Shown in pieces: positions 27,230-36,270 of a stretch of DNA of 64,000 nt (its first letter is position 1; each line of letters opens with the position of its first letter). The position numbers and the translations under genes are program-made. The DNA is from JBNAVJ01 sp049700455. Its GTDB lineage: Bacteria > Bacteroidota > Ignavibacteria > Tepidaquicellales > Tepidaquicellaceae. A model generated the notes under the pieces. It was given only the letters and a program-made list of their open reading frames with translations, ran no database searches and had not been told where the DNA came from. Location: assembly GCA_049700455.1 (NCBI GenBank), contig JBNAVJ010000010.1, forward strand, positions 18,979 to 82,978, given 5' to 3'.

Positions 27230-29041
27230 ATGAAAAAATACAGGTTTTATCTATTGCTTCTGGTATTACCAATGCTTGCTCTTACAATCTCATCAGGGAG
27301 TATTCAGACTCTTTCGTATATAGAGTTATCCTTGCCGTTACAGGTGATTCAATGGGATGGAGGTAGATCAGAACTCGAGTTTGCTGATATTAATAACGAT
27401 GGAAATAAAGACATACTATCTGTTGGGGATCATGGTAATCCTTATGTAAACACACAGGAACATGGTATAATGGTTTATTTTGGGGATGGAACAGGGACAA
27501 ATTGGACTCTTTATCAGAATGGTAACTTTGGGTACGGAGGTATTGCAATAGGAGATGTTAACAATGATGGTAAACTTGACGTTGGCTATGGCATTCACCA
27601 CAATTATTCAGGAAATGATTTTGGAGATCAAATTCTTGAGGTTGCTCTTGGAGATGGTTCGGGGATGAACTGGGTTCCATTTGATGACAGCCTTGCTTCG
27701 CAGGGAGAAACCTGGGGGATGTTCACCTCTGACTTTGGCGACGTTGATAACGATGGGTATCTTGACCTTGGGTCAATATCATTTGGCTGCTGTGCCGGGG
27801 TTCATATTTATAAAAATATGATTATTGGTAAATGGAGACAGACATTTGGTTTTCTTGGTGGGAGTTCAGGAATGGAATTTTCTTTTGGAGATATAAATAA
27901 TGATGGGAACCTTGATTTTGTTGTAACTCATCAATATGGAACAGCATACTTTGGAGATGGAACGGGAAACTTTGTTTTGAAGGACAATAATCTTCCGTCT
28001 CCGGGCTCGGGTGGTTTACGGGGAGTTTCGCTTGGTGATGTTGATAACGATGGTGCAAAAGAACTTTCATTTATTGGAACGAGCGGCTCGGTAAATGTCT
28101 GGAAATGGAATAATGCGGGGCAGAACTGGATTAATCTCTCATCAAATTTACCTACTTCAACTTCATTTGAAAAAACCATTCTTTATGATATGAATTCTGA
28201 TGGCTTTTGTGATATTGTATGTTTTGGAAATGGTAACCTTGTTATTTATTCTGGGAACGGTGGTACAAATTGGACCCAAATAGCAAGTTTTACCACTTAT
28301 ACACCCGGAACATATGAGGCAATGGCTATTGCCGATGTTGATAACAATGGATTTCCCGATATTGTAATACTTGAAAATGAAGGTTCCTGGATAAGTTCAA
28401 GAAACTACCTGAGGTTTTATAAAGAAACATCAACTGCAACAGCTCTGGAAATCACCCCAGTATTTCCTCGAGGTGGGGAACGATTCAAGAATCATTCAGT
28501 AAGATTTATCGAATGGAAAAGTAAAGTACCTGGAAACATCTCATCAAAGGTTAAATTGGAATTTTCTTCAACTGGGAATGGGGGACCCTGGACTACGATA
28601 GCTGATAGCCTTCCAAATAGTGGTAGATATCAATGGCTTGTCCCAGATGCAATAACTTCAGCAAACTGTTTCATCCGCTATACAATTTTTAATGCAAACG
28701 GTGTGGCAACATCAATGAACACAGTTCCATTTATGATAGGTATTGTCCTGAATGCGGAGCAAAGGTCTTCTGAGGTAAAAAGTTATACTTTGCATCAGAA
28801 CTATCCGAATCCATTTAACCCAATTACCAATATCGATTTTGATATACCGAGGGTTTCATATGTATATTTGAAAATTTTTGATGTATCTGGCCGTGAAATA
28901 ACAACATTGGTTAATAATCTTTTAGATGCAGGCAGTTACAGAGTTAAGTTTGATGGTAGTAATTTGCCAAGTGGAGTATATTTCTATAGTTTAATAACAA
29001 AGGGGTACTCCAGTACAAATAAGATGATATTGTTGAAATAA
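27230..29041 (+). CDS. FG-GAP/VCBS repeat protein with T9SS sorting domain
   Basis: With the start at 27230 this is a 603-aa exported protein. The signal peptide is MKKYRFYLLLLVLPMLALT. Residues about 40-395 carry seven calcium-binding FG-GAP/VCBS units of the form DxNxDGxxD: DINNDGNKD, DVNNDGKLD, DVDNDGYLD, DINNDGNLD, DVDNDGAKE, DMNSDGFCD, DVDNNGFPD. They form an integrin-like beta-propeller. A Ser/Thr-rich beta module (about 415-505, PVFPRGGERFKNHSVRFIEWKS) precedes the sorting domain (HQNYPNPFNPITNIDF ... GVYFYSLITKG ... NKMILLK). The role is probably surface adhesion or glycan/protein binding; no enzyme motif is seen. A tandem ribosome-site arrangement precedes it. Confidence 0.87.
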   Translation: MKKYRFYLLLLVLPMLALTISSGSIQTLSYIELSLPLQVIQWDGGRSELEFADINNDGNKDILSVGDHGNPYVNTQEHGIMVYFGDGTGTNWTLYQNGNFGYGGIAIGDVNNDGKLDVGYGIHHNYSGNDFGDQILEVALGDGSGMNWVPFDDSLASQGETWGMFTSDFGDVDNDGYLDLGSISFGCCAGVHIYKNMIIGKWRQTFGFLGGSSGMEFSFGDINNDGNLDFVVTHQYGTAYFGDGTGNFVLKDNNLPSPGSGGLRGVSLGDVDNDGAKELSFIGTSGSVNVWKWNNAGQNWINLSSNLPTSTSFEKTILYDMNSDGFCDIVCFGNGNLVIYSGNGGTNWTQIASFTTYTPGTYEAMAIADVDNNGFPDIVILENEGSWISSRNYLRFYKETSTATALEITPVFPRGGERFKNHSVRFIEWKSKVPGNISSKVKLEFSSTGNGGPWTTIADSLPNSGRYQWLVPDAITSANCFIRYTIFNANGVATSMNTVPFMIGIVLNAEQRSSEVKSYTLHQNYPNPFNPITNIDFDIPRVSYVYLKIFDVSGREITTLVNNLLDAGSYRVKFDGSNLPSGVYFYSLITKGYSSTNKMILLK

Positions 29042-29144
29042 AGATTGCTGCGCAGGAATTATAAACTGGTATTTTTGAGGTGGTGTTCTACCTACCTGTA
29101 GAGGCTGAACGGATTTTTACAAACGCTGAAAAAACAACATAATA

Positions 29145-31781
29145 ATGGTAAAAAAGTTAGCCTTGAATGTTATACCGAAGATTCTACCAGGTATAGTGCA
29201 GAATCATACGAATAAGATTAGTGTTTCCTCTTTACTTAAAGAATCAGCTTATCTCGATGCGGAATCACTCTTGAGTCGTATGGAAACATCCCTTGAAGGA
29301 TTAACTTCTGATAGGGTTGAAGAACTTCTCCATCAGTATGGCTTGAATGTTATAAAGCAGGAGCGCCAACACAGATGGTTATGGTTCTTGCGGGATGCTG
29401 TAATAAATCCGCTTGTTATCTTACTTACTGTTATTGGACTTGTTTCATTTGTTACAGGTGATCTTGAAACTACACTGATTATTTCTCTGATGGTTCTGTT
29501 AGGTGTAGTTTTACGTTTTGTACAGGAGTATAGGGCTGATATTGCGGCGGCAAAGCTTCAAGCTATGATAAGTGTGACGGCAACGGTGATGAGAGATGGG
29601 GTCGAGCAAGAAATTCCAATTTCACATATTGTACCGGGTGATATTGTGAAGTTAGCAGCAGGTGATATGATTCCTGCTGATGTTCGTCTGCTCTCTTGCA
29701 AGGATCTTTTTGTTTCACAAAGTAGTCTTACTGGCGAGTCACTACCAGTGGAAAAGTTCAGCACTCCAATTGATGATAGTGATGACCTTTCAGCAATAGA
29801 ACTACATAATCTATGTTTTCTTGGCACGAGTGTAGAAAGTGGTTCTGCAACTGCAATAGTTGTTGCCACAGGTTTGAATACATATCTTGGTAGTATGGCT
29901 AAATCTATGACTGAGCCACAACCTCCTACAAGTTTTGATAAAGGGATTAAGAGATTTACGTGGTTGATGATTCGATTTATAATGGTGATGGTGCCGCTGG
30001 TGTTTCTGATTAACTTACTTACAAAACCTAACTGGGTAGATGCATTTTTCTTTTCAATTGCTGTGGCAGTTGGACTTACGCCTGAGATGCTACCAATGAT
30101 TGTTACAGTTTGTCTGTCTAAGGGGGCACTTGCGATGTCGAAGAGAAAGGTTATTATCAAACGGCTCCATTCCATACAGAATTTGGGAGCTATGGACATT
30201 CTTTGTACAGACAAAACAGGAACTCTTACGGTTGATCACGTACTATTGGAGAAATACTGTGATGTTATACAAAGAGAAGACGAAGAGGTTTTGATGATGG
30301 CTTATTTGAACAGCCACTTTCAGACGGGCTTGCGCAATGTTTTAGACCGTGCAATTCTTCAACACGAGAACGTTTATGAGAAAATACACGTTCCGGAATA
30401 CCAAAAAGTAGATGAGATTCCCTTTGATTTTTCCCGTAAGGTGATGTCTGTTATAGTAGAAACTCCTGAGGGAATTCATAGAATGATTACTAAAGGAGCA
30501 CCTGAAGAAATTTTTGCCAGATGTACTCATTTTGAATTAGATGGGGAAGTGCATCTACTTGAACCAATTTTGATAGAAGATTTAAAAGAAGAATATCAGA
30601 ATTTAAGTGCAGACGGATTTCGTGTTTTAGCTTTAGCATACAAAGAATTTGCAAAGAAGCCTACTTATGCAAAAGATGATGAGAGTGGAATGGTATTGAA
30701 AGGTTATCTTGCTTTTCTTGATCCTCCTAAGGACACTGCAGCAGCAGCAATCAAGATTTTACAAACCAACGGGGTTACGATTAAAATACTTACTGGAGAT
30801 AATGAACTTGTGACACGTAAGATTTGTCAGGAGGTTGGGTTGGATGGGGGACACTTAATGTTAGGTAGTGATGTTGAACGTATTACTGATGAGGAGCTAT
30901 TAAAAAAAATAGACGAATATACAATTTTTGCGAGGCTTTCACCTGCTAACAAGCAGCGAATTGTTCAGATACTTCGAAAGAAAGGACATACTGTTGGGTT
31001 TATGGGGGATGGGATTAATGATGCACCAGCGTTACGTGCTGCTGATGTTAGTATCTCGGTGGATACGGCTGTAGATATTGCTAAAGAATCTTCCGATGTG
31101 ATTCTTCTGGAAAAGAGCTTGATGGTTCTGGAGGAAGGTGTGCTGGAGGGACGGAGAGTGTTTGCAAATATTCTCAAGTACATAAGAATGAGTGCAAGTT
31201 CGAATTTTGGAAATATGTTCAGTGTACTTGGTGCAAGCATTTTTCTTCCGTTCTTGCCTATGATGCCTATTCAAATCTTAACGAATAATTTACTTTATGA
31301 TTTTTCACAAACACCTATTCCTACCGATGGAGTTGACCACGAACAAATTTCAAAACCGCGTCCGTGGGAAATAGGAAATCTTACACGTTTTATTTTATTT
31401 ATTGGACCTATTAGCTCCATTTTTGATTATACTACTTTTTTCATAATGCTTTACATTTTTGGTTGCTGGGATCCTGCTCGCGCCTCTTTATTCCAAACAG
31501 GATGGTTTGTGGAATCGCTGTTGACACAGACTTTAATTATTCATATTATACGTACAAATAAAATTCCATTTTTACAAAGTAGAGCGAGCTTACCACTATT
31601 AATAATGACTGCATTGGTGATGGCTATTGGTATTTATATACCCCATTCTCCACTTGGGAGCATACTTGGTTTTACGCCTTTGCCTGGACTTTATTGGCCT
31701 CTGTTGGGTCTGACCTTGTTTTCATATATAATATTGACACAGGTAATTAAGATGTGGCTCTTAAAGAAAAAATGGATATGA
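29145..31781 (+). CDS. mgtA: Magnesium-translocating P-type ATPase (MgtA type, P3B)
   Basis: This 878-aa inner-membrane pump uses ATP to import Mg2+. The N-terminal cation-ATPase domain (about 35-85) is followed by helices 1-2, then the actuator domain with SSLTGESLPVE. The phosphorylation site is DKTGT with Asp356. The nucleotide domain has MITKGAPEEIF, and the hinge is MGDGINDAPALRAADVSISV. The C-terminal helices include NLLYDFSQTPIPTDGVD, a segment typical of MgtA/MgtB. The length fits the family (about 890-900 aa). No magnesium-sensing leader could be recognised in the 103 nt before the gene. The stop codon overlaps the start of an MFS gene by 4 nt, so the two are probably co-translated. 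Confidence 0.92.
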   Translation: MVKKLALNVIPKILPGIVQNHTNKISVSSLLKESAYLDAESLLSRMETSLEGLTSDRVEELLHQYGLNVIKQERQHRWLWFLRDAVINPLVILLTVIGLVSFVTGDLETTLIISLMVLLGVVLRFVQEYRADIAAAKLQAMISVTATVMRDGVEQEIPISHIVPGDIVKLAAGDMIPADVRLLSCKDLFVSQSSLTGESLPVEKFSTPIDDSDDLSAIELHNLCFLGTSVESGSATAIVVATGLNTYLGSMAKSMTEPQPPTSFDKGIKRFTWLMIRFIMVMVPLVFLINLLTKPNWVDAFFFSIAVAVGLTPEMLPMIVTVCLSKGALAMSKRKVIIKRLHSIQNLGAMDILCTDKTGTLTVDHVLLEKYCDVIQREDEEVLMMAYLNSHFQTGLRNVLDRAILQHENVYEKIHVPEYQKVDEIPFDFSRKVMSVIVETPEGIHRMITKGAPEEIFARCTHFELDGEVHLLEPILIEDLKEEYQNLSADGFRVLALAYKEFAKKPTYAKDDESGMVLKGYLAFLDPPKDTAAAAIKILQTNGVTIKILTGDNELVTRKICQEVGLDGGHLMLGSDVERITDEELLKKIDEYTIFARLSPANKQRIVQILRKKGHTVGFMGDGINDAPALRAADVSISVDTAVDIAKESSDVILLEKSLMVLEEGVLEGRRVFANILKYIRMSASSNFGNMFSVLGASIFLPFLPMMPIQILTNNLLYDFSQTPIPTDGVDHEQISKPRPWEIGNLTRFILFIGPISSIFDYTTFFIMLYIFGCWDPARASLFQTGWFVESLLTQTLIIHIIRTNKIPFLQSRASLPLLIMTALVMAIGIYIPHSPLGSILGFTPLPGLYWPLLGLTLFSYIILTQVIKMWLLKKKWI

Positions 31782-33085
31782 GTATAGGACTACTTAATAA
31801 ACTTACTCTGTTAAAAATTACATTTCGTTCTCTTAGATACAGAAATTTCCGTCTTTTCTTTGCAGGCCAGACAATTTCGCTTATTGGAACCTGGATACAG
31901 AGGATAGCAACGCCCTGGCTGGTTTATCATCTCACAGATTCTGCCTTTATCTTAGGGTTCATAGGATTTATAGGCCAACTACCAACATTTCTATTTGCAC
32001 CATTGGCTGGAGTGATTACTGATAGTTGCAATCGCTATCGAATACTAATAGTAACTCAGTTATTGGCTATGTTGCAAGCACTTACATTGGCATTGCTTTA
32101 TCTAACTGGTAAAATTGCTGTTTGGCACGTTGCTATCTTGAGTGTTTTTCTTGGTTGTATTAATGCTTTAGATACTCCAGCACGGCAATCTCTTGTAGTA
32201 GAGATGATTGATAACAAGGATGATCTGAGCAATGCCATTGCTTTAAATTCTTCAATGGTTAATGGAGCGAGATTATTAGGACCTTCAATTGCAGGTGTAC
32301 TTATAGCCACAATGGGAGAAGGAATTTGTTTTCTCTTGAACGGAATTAGCTATATTTTTGTAATAGTATCCTTACTCATGATGAGGATGATGGGTCCCTC
32401 CACAACAAAGCAAATGGTAAGTGGTAAGGTCCTAACCGATTTGAAAGAAGGGATTAAATATACTTTTGGTTTTGCTCCGATACGCGCCGTTATATTGTTG
32501 CTTGCTTTAATAAGTCTGGTTGGAATGCCATACTCTATTTTAATGCCGATTTTTGCGAGGGATATATTGAATGGGAGTTCTCACACTTTTGGTTTTTTGA
32601 TGGGAGCCTCGGGGATAGGGGCACTAATAGCGGCACTTTACCTTGCCTCAAGGAAAAGCGTTTTGGGGCGTGGTAAGGTCATTCCACTGGCGGCATCTGT
32701 TTTTGGAGTTGGGCTTATATTATTTTCTTTATCAAGAGTTTTTATTATTTCATTAATACTTATGTTAATAGTTGGGTTGGGAATGATGTTACAACTGGCT
32801 TCAAGTAATACAATTCTGCAAACAATTGTTGACGATGATAAGCGAGGGCGTGTGATGAGTTTTTATACTATGGCATTTATGGGGACAGCACCCTTTGGAA
32901 GTTTACTGGCAGGTATCTCTTCGAGTTTTATAGGAGCTCCCAACACTCTGATTATAGGTGGAGTTTTATGCGTAGGGGGTGGGATTATTTTCTTCCGGAA
33001 ACTTCAGGAATTGCGAAAGATGATTCGCCCAATATATATTAAGAAAGGGATTATTACCTCAGGTATATCGGTTTCGGAATCTTAG
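31778..33085 (+). CDS. MFS transporter, EntS-like exporter family
   Basis: This is a 435-aa, 12-helix transporter. I place the start at ATG 31778, whose ATGA overlaps the mgtA stop; an upstream GTG at 31754 would add eight residues. The N-terminal half carries FRLFFAGQTISLIGTWIQRIATPWLVYHLT, then ALDTPARQSLVVEMID and NAIALNSSMVNGARLLGPSIAGVL, a signature of the MFS-3/EntS-like branch that exports siderophores or drugs. The loop-2 motif is degenerate (GVITDSCNRYRIL). Coupling to a magnesium pump gene is unusual and its meaning is unclear. The substrate cannot be read from sequence. Confidence 0.82.
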   Translation: MSIGLLNKLTLLKITFRSLRYRNFRLFFAGQTISLIGTWIQRIATPWLVYHLTDSAFILGFIGFIGQLPTFLFAPLAGVITDSCNRYRILIVTQLLAMLQALTLALLYLTGKIAVWHVAILSVFLGCINALDTPARQSLVVEMIDNKDDLSNAIALNSSMVNGARLLGPSIAGVLIATMGEGICFLLNGISYIFVIVSLLMMRMMGPSTTKQMVSGKVLTDLKEGIKYTFGFAPIRAVILLLALISLVGMPYSILMPIFARDILNGSSHTFGFLMGASGIGALIAALYLASRKSVLGRGKVIPLAASVFGVGLILFSLSRVFIISLILMLIVGLGMMLQLASSNTILQTIVDDDKRGRVMSFYTMAFMGTAPFGSLLAGISSSFIGAPNTLIIGGVLCVGGGIIFFRKLQELRKMIRPIYIKKGIITSGISVSES

Positions 33086-33127
33086 AGTAAGTTAATAGTA
33101 GTAACTAAATTGTCATTTTTATTATTT

Positions 33128-33781
33128 TCAGTCTATCTTTCTTGAGGCAATGAATTTTCTGATTGAGAGAAATATGAAAGAGGCAAGGCTGTAAATACTC
33201 GATGAAACATAAAAAGCCTCTTTTGTAATGTCAGTTGCCTGTGTGTCTTCGGTCAGGAGTGTATCCTCGGCGCAATATATATGTAGTTCTACTCCATAAG
33301 AACGTTGTTTTTCAATTTTAGTCCGAAGTTTTTCTGAGTCATCAATGACGAAATATTTATCACAAATAAAAGGAGCGGCTACATATTGTATTTTAGGTGT
33401 TAAAACTGCCGTACCAATACCCACAAATCCAAATCCTATGAGGGCTGAGAAGAGTACACGGAGAAAGAAAAAAAACATTGGAGTTGCATCTTTATGAAGT
33501 GGAATATTATGCTGATTTGCCAATTTTCGTAAAAACTTCTTTGCTTTTTTTTGAGATAGTCCTGATACTTCCTGGATTAAAAGAACTGCACGGTACAGGG
33601 CTTGATTTTCAAGATACAAAAGACATTGTTCTTTAATTCCTTCTTCACCAATTGGAATCTCTGAATTACATTCTTTACAGCTTCGAGTTGTTTGAGAATA
33701 GAAGAAATCTTTGAGGTCTTCAATCCAGAAAGAATATTTACAGACTGGACAAATTACCTCATAGAGTTGAATTTTACTCAC
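33128..33781 (-). CDS. Zinc-ribbon membrane protein, unknown function
   Basis: I do not recognise the family of this 217-aa protein. The N-terminus has a zinc-ribbon pair, C11-C14 (CPVC) and C35-C38 (CKEC), followed by a helical segment (about 47-95). A strongly hydrophobic helix lies at about 103-127 (FFFFLRVLFSALIGFGFVGIGTAVL) and a second near 190-207. The region between them contains two further cysteines (C139, C169), which may be periplasmic. It overlaps the upstream methyltransferase gene by 4 nt (ATGA), so the two form an operon and may act together. No enzyme motif is visible. Confidence 0.6.
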   Translation of the reverse strand: MSKIQLYEVICPVCKYSFWIEDLKDFFYSQTTRSCKECNSEIPIGEEGIKEQCLLYLENQALYRAVLLIQEVSGLSQKKAKKFLRKLANQHNIPLHKDATPMFFFFLRVLFSALIGFGFVGIGTAVLTPKIQYVAAPFICDKYFVIDDSEKLRTKIEKQRSYGVELHIYCAEDTLLTEDTQATDITKEAFYVSSSIYSLASFIFLSIRKFIASRKID

Positions 33782-34374
33782 AGATATTTATTTGATTTTT
33801 GCAGTATGAAGAATAGTTCACGCCCCAACCTCGGCTTGATAGAGTTATAACATCTATCCATAATTTTGATAATAAAAAATGGACTAAAAAGTTTCTCATA
33901 TTCTCTCTTTGAACCTCCGAAAGGTGGATACGGTTTCCCAAAATCGCAATCGAAAAGTAACCCCACTACTTTACCATTGGATTTTAGTAGATTCCACATT
34001 TGTTTTACATATGAGTATCTATTACTTATTTCAATTGATGAGAAAAATGTCTGCTCGATTATTAAATCATATCTTTTACGGTGAGCGAAAAAATCTTCCT
34101 TAATAATGTTACATTTAGGAAATTCAGGTACACGGTTGGAAAAGTTTTTTATTGCTTCCTTAGACCAATCAAGGGCATAAGTATTATGAAATCCTTTTTT
34201 ATAAAGGTATTCAACCTCATAACCATTTCCAGCTCCGGGGACGAGTATTCTAATAAGTTTGTTATTAAACTGGTCAATATATTCCTTAATTGGTGTTGAG
34301 ATGTAACCTATATCCCACGTCTCTGAATTGGAGTGGTAGATTTCGTCCCAGTATGTTTCCGTAAATTTATTCAA
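33778..34374 (-). CDS. TPMT-family SAM-dependent methyltransferase
   Basis: This 198-aa cytoplasmic enzyme shows the thiopurine/thiol methyltransferase pattern: YWDEIYHSNSETWDIGYISTPI at the start, the SAM-binding loop VPGAGNGYE (45-53), the acidic end of strand 2 in ALDWSKEAI (Asp69), and EQTFFSSIEISNRYSYVKQMW (107-127) with LLKSNGKVVGLLF. The segment with GKPYPPFGGSKREY is also typical. Family members methylate sulfur, selenium or tellurium compounds and small thiols; the substrate here is unknown. It is the first gene of a two-gene minus-strand operon with a zinc-ribbon membrane protein, divergent from a subtilase gene. Confidence 0.8.
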   Translation of the reverse strand: MNKFTETYWDEIYHSNSETWDIGYISTPIKEYIDQFNNKLIRILVPGAGNGYEVEYLYKKGFHNTYALDWSKEAIKNFSNRVPEFPKCNIIKEDFFAHRKRYDLIIEQTFFSSIEISNRYSYVKQMWNLLKSNGKVVGLLFDCDFGKPYPPFGGSKREYEKLFSPFFIIKIMDRCYNSIKPRLGRELFFILQKSNKYL

Positions 34375-34393
34375 ATTGAAAATTTATAATCCT

Positions 34394-34424
34394 TTGTTTA
34401 AATTACGCAAGGAACTTATTTTAT
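34394..34424 (+). promoter_or_regulatory. Weak promoter candidate for the second subtilase gene
   Basis: TTG at 34394-34396, 20-nt spacer, TATTTTAT at 34417-34424 (TAnnTT core only), 39 nt before the ATG at 34464. It lies between divergent genes, where a promoter is required. Confidence 0.25.
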
Positions 34425-34463
34425 GTTTCATTGGTAAGATAATAAAAATAGATTTAAAAAATA

Positions 34464-36062
34464 ATGAGCATAAGAATTTTATTATTAAGTTTTTTACTAC
34501 TCTATTTTTTCCTGCCATCTGTGATTAATACAGAAGAGCCGCGTGATTTGACACTTTATAGCACATTAAAGTTTTTTGTTAAAACAAAGGCGGAATTGAG
34601 AATTTCTGAAGCAACCGGAGAAATTTCTGTTTATACTGGTATTTCATCCCTTGATGAAAGAAACATTAAATATAAAGTGAAAAAAATTAAGAAGCTTTTT
34701 AAGGTGAATAATGGCGATATAGATTTATATAATGAGCTGGGAATGGGAAAAATTTACGTTTTTTATCTTGAAGAAATGGGGGATATTGCTAAGATAGTTG
34801 AAGATTATGGTAAGGATGTAAATATAGAGTTTGCGGAACCTAATTATATTGGTTTTGCTGCTGGTGCTAAAGAAACAGGTTCATTTATTCCGAATGATAA
34901 GTTTTTTGCTAAACAGTGGTATCTTAATAATAGTGGGAATATATATCCTTCGAGTCAGGGGATTCCTAAAGTTGGTGCTGATATAGATATGTTGAGAGCC
35001 TGGGAGATTGAACAGGGAAGCGAAGAAATAATTATTGCTATTCTGGATTCCGGCTTCAGGTATGATTTTCTTGATTTGAAGAACAAGGTCTGGATTAATA
35101 AAAAAGAAATTCCTAACAACGGTAAAGATGATGATGGTAACGGTTATATAGATGACTATTACGGTTGGGACTTTGCTAATGATGACAATTTTCCAAATGA
35201 TGGTTTTGGGCATGGGACAAATATTGCATCTGTAATAGGAGCAGAACTGAATAATGAAATTGGATTTGCAGGTATAAGTAAATCGAAACTGATGAATTGT
35301 AAAAATCTTAGTGAAGATAACACAGGTGAATATGAATGGTGGGCTGAATCTATTAAGTATGCAGTTGATAATGGTGCAAAGATTATAAATATGAGTGAAG
35401 GGGGTTCAGATTATTCTAATATTTTAAAGGCAGCTATTGATTATGCATTGAAGAAAAACGTTCTTGTTGTAGCAGCAATGATGAACTATAATAATGGAAA
35501 GAATTATTATCCTGCTGCTTTAAATGGTGTAATTGCTATAGGTGCAACTGATACTGATGACAGACGTTGCAAGAAGTTTACCTGGGGAGGTGGGAGCTGC
35601 TGGGGAAAACATATTTTCCTTGTAGCACCGGGGAACAAAATATATGGACTTGACTATCAAGACCAGTATAGTGGCGAGTCATACTGGAGTGGTACCTCTC
35701 AATCAACTGCGATAGTTTCAGCGATTGCTTCTTTATTGCTTGCTCAGGACAAAACGTGTAAACCTGATGATATTAAGAAAATATTGAAAGAAACAGCAAA
35801 AGATGGAATAGGAGATCCTTACGAAGATAAAGCTGGATGGGACCCATATTATGGGTGGGGGAGAGTTGATGCTTATGCGGCACTAAATTATAAGGGAGCA
35901 AATGTAATTAATAATAAATCTAATAACCCATCTGATGAAAATAAACGCCAGACCACCGAAGAAAATAACAAAAAACGGGAAATAAATACTCCTCCCATAG
36001 AGCAGAATGGAGATCGTGGACGAAGGGAGGAAATAGAACGTAAACCACCGCCAAGAAGATAG
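34464..36062 (+). CDS. Secreted subtilisin-like protease (S8) without sorting domain
   Basis: This is a 532-aa exported protease. The signal peptide is at about residues 3-20 (IRILLLSFLLLYFFLPSV). A prodomain (about 30-130) contains the IEFAEPNYIG strand seen before S8 catalytic domains. The triad is Asp195 (AILDSGF), His250 (GHGTN) and Ser412 (SGTSQSTA). The oxyanion Asn is N341, but it follows AAMM rather than the usual AAG. A calcium-loop segment KDDDGNGYIDD lies at 221-231. Unlike the S8 protease at 9651-11804 it has no NPFNP sorting domain; instead it ends in a charged, proline-rich tail of about 55 residues. It may therefore stay periplasmic or leave by another route. Confidence 0.87.
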   Translation: MSIRILLLSFLLLYFFLPSVINTEEPRDLTLYSTLKFFVKTKAELRISEATGEISVYTGISSLDERNIKYKVKKIKKLFKVNNGDIDLYNELGMGKIYVFYLEEMGDIAKIVEDYGKDVNIEFAEPNYIGFAAGAKETGSFIPNDKFFAKQWYLNNSGNIYPSSQGIPKVGADIDMLRAWEIEQGSEEIIIAILDSGFRYDFLDLKNKVWINKKEIPNNGKDDDGNGYIDDYYGWDFANDDNFPNDGFGHGTNIASVIGAELNNEIGFAGISKSKLMNCKNLSEDNTGEYEWWAESIKYAVDNGAKIINMSEGGSDYSNILKAAIDYALKKNVLVVAAMMNYNNGKNYYPAALNGVIAIGATDTDDRRCKKFTWGGGSCWGKHIFLVAPGNKIYGLDYQDQYSGESYWSGTSQSTAIVSAIASLLLAQDKTCKPDDIKKILKETAKDGIGDPYEDKAGWDPYYGWGRVDAYAALNYKGANVINNKSNNPSDENKRQTTEENNKKREINTPPIEQNGDRGRREEIERKPPPRR

Positions 36063-36270
36063 TTTTAGTATTTACCGTTATATTTAAATCAACTGGTAAT
36101 AAAAATTTTATTCTATTGTTCAGATTATGTAGAAAGCCTTTTTTACACGTTTCAATTTAATTGCTACTTATAATTTTCTGCATAAAATATTTGAATTAAT
36201 ATTACTATTTTAAATTTTCAAAGTTTTTATACTAATCTCAAGCAAATAAGTAAGGCATTAAATTTTTTAG

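Noticed and set aside
29042..29144. Mg2+-sensing riboswitch before mgtA
   Set aside because: The spacer is only 103 nt and shows none of the M-box conserved segments that I could recognise.
29558..30214. 218-aa open frame on the minus strand inside mgtA
   Set aside because: It lies antisense to the conserved P-type ATPase core. Its sequence follows from codon use of mgtA, and it shows no family pattern.
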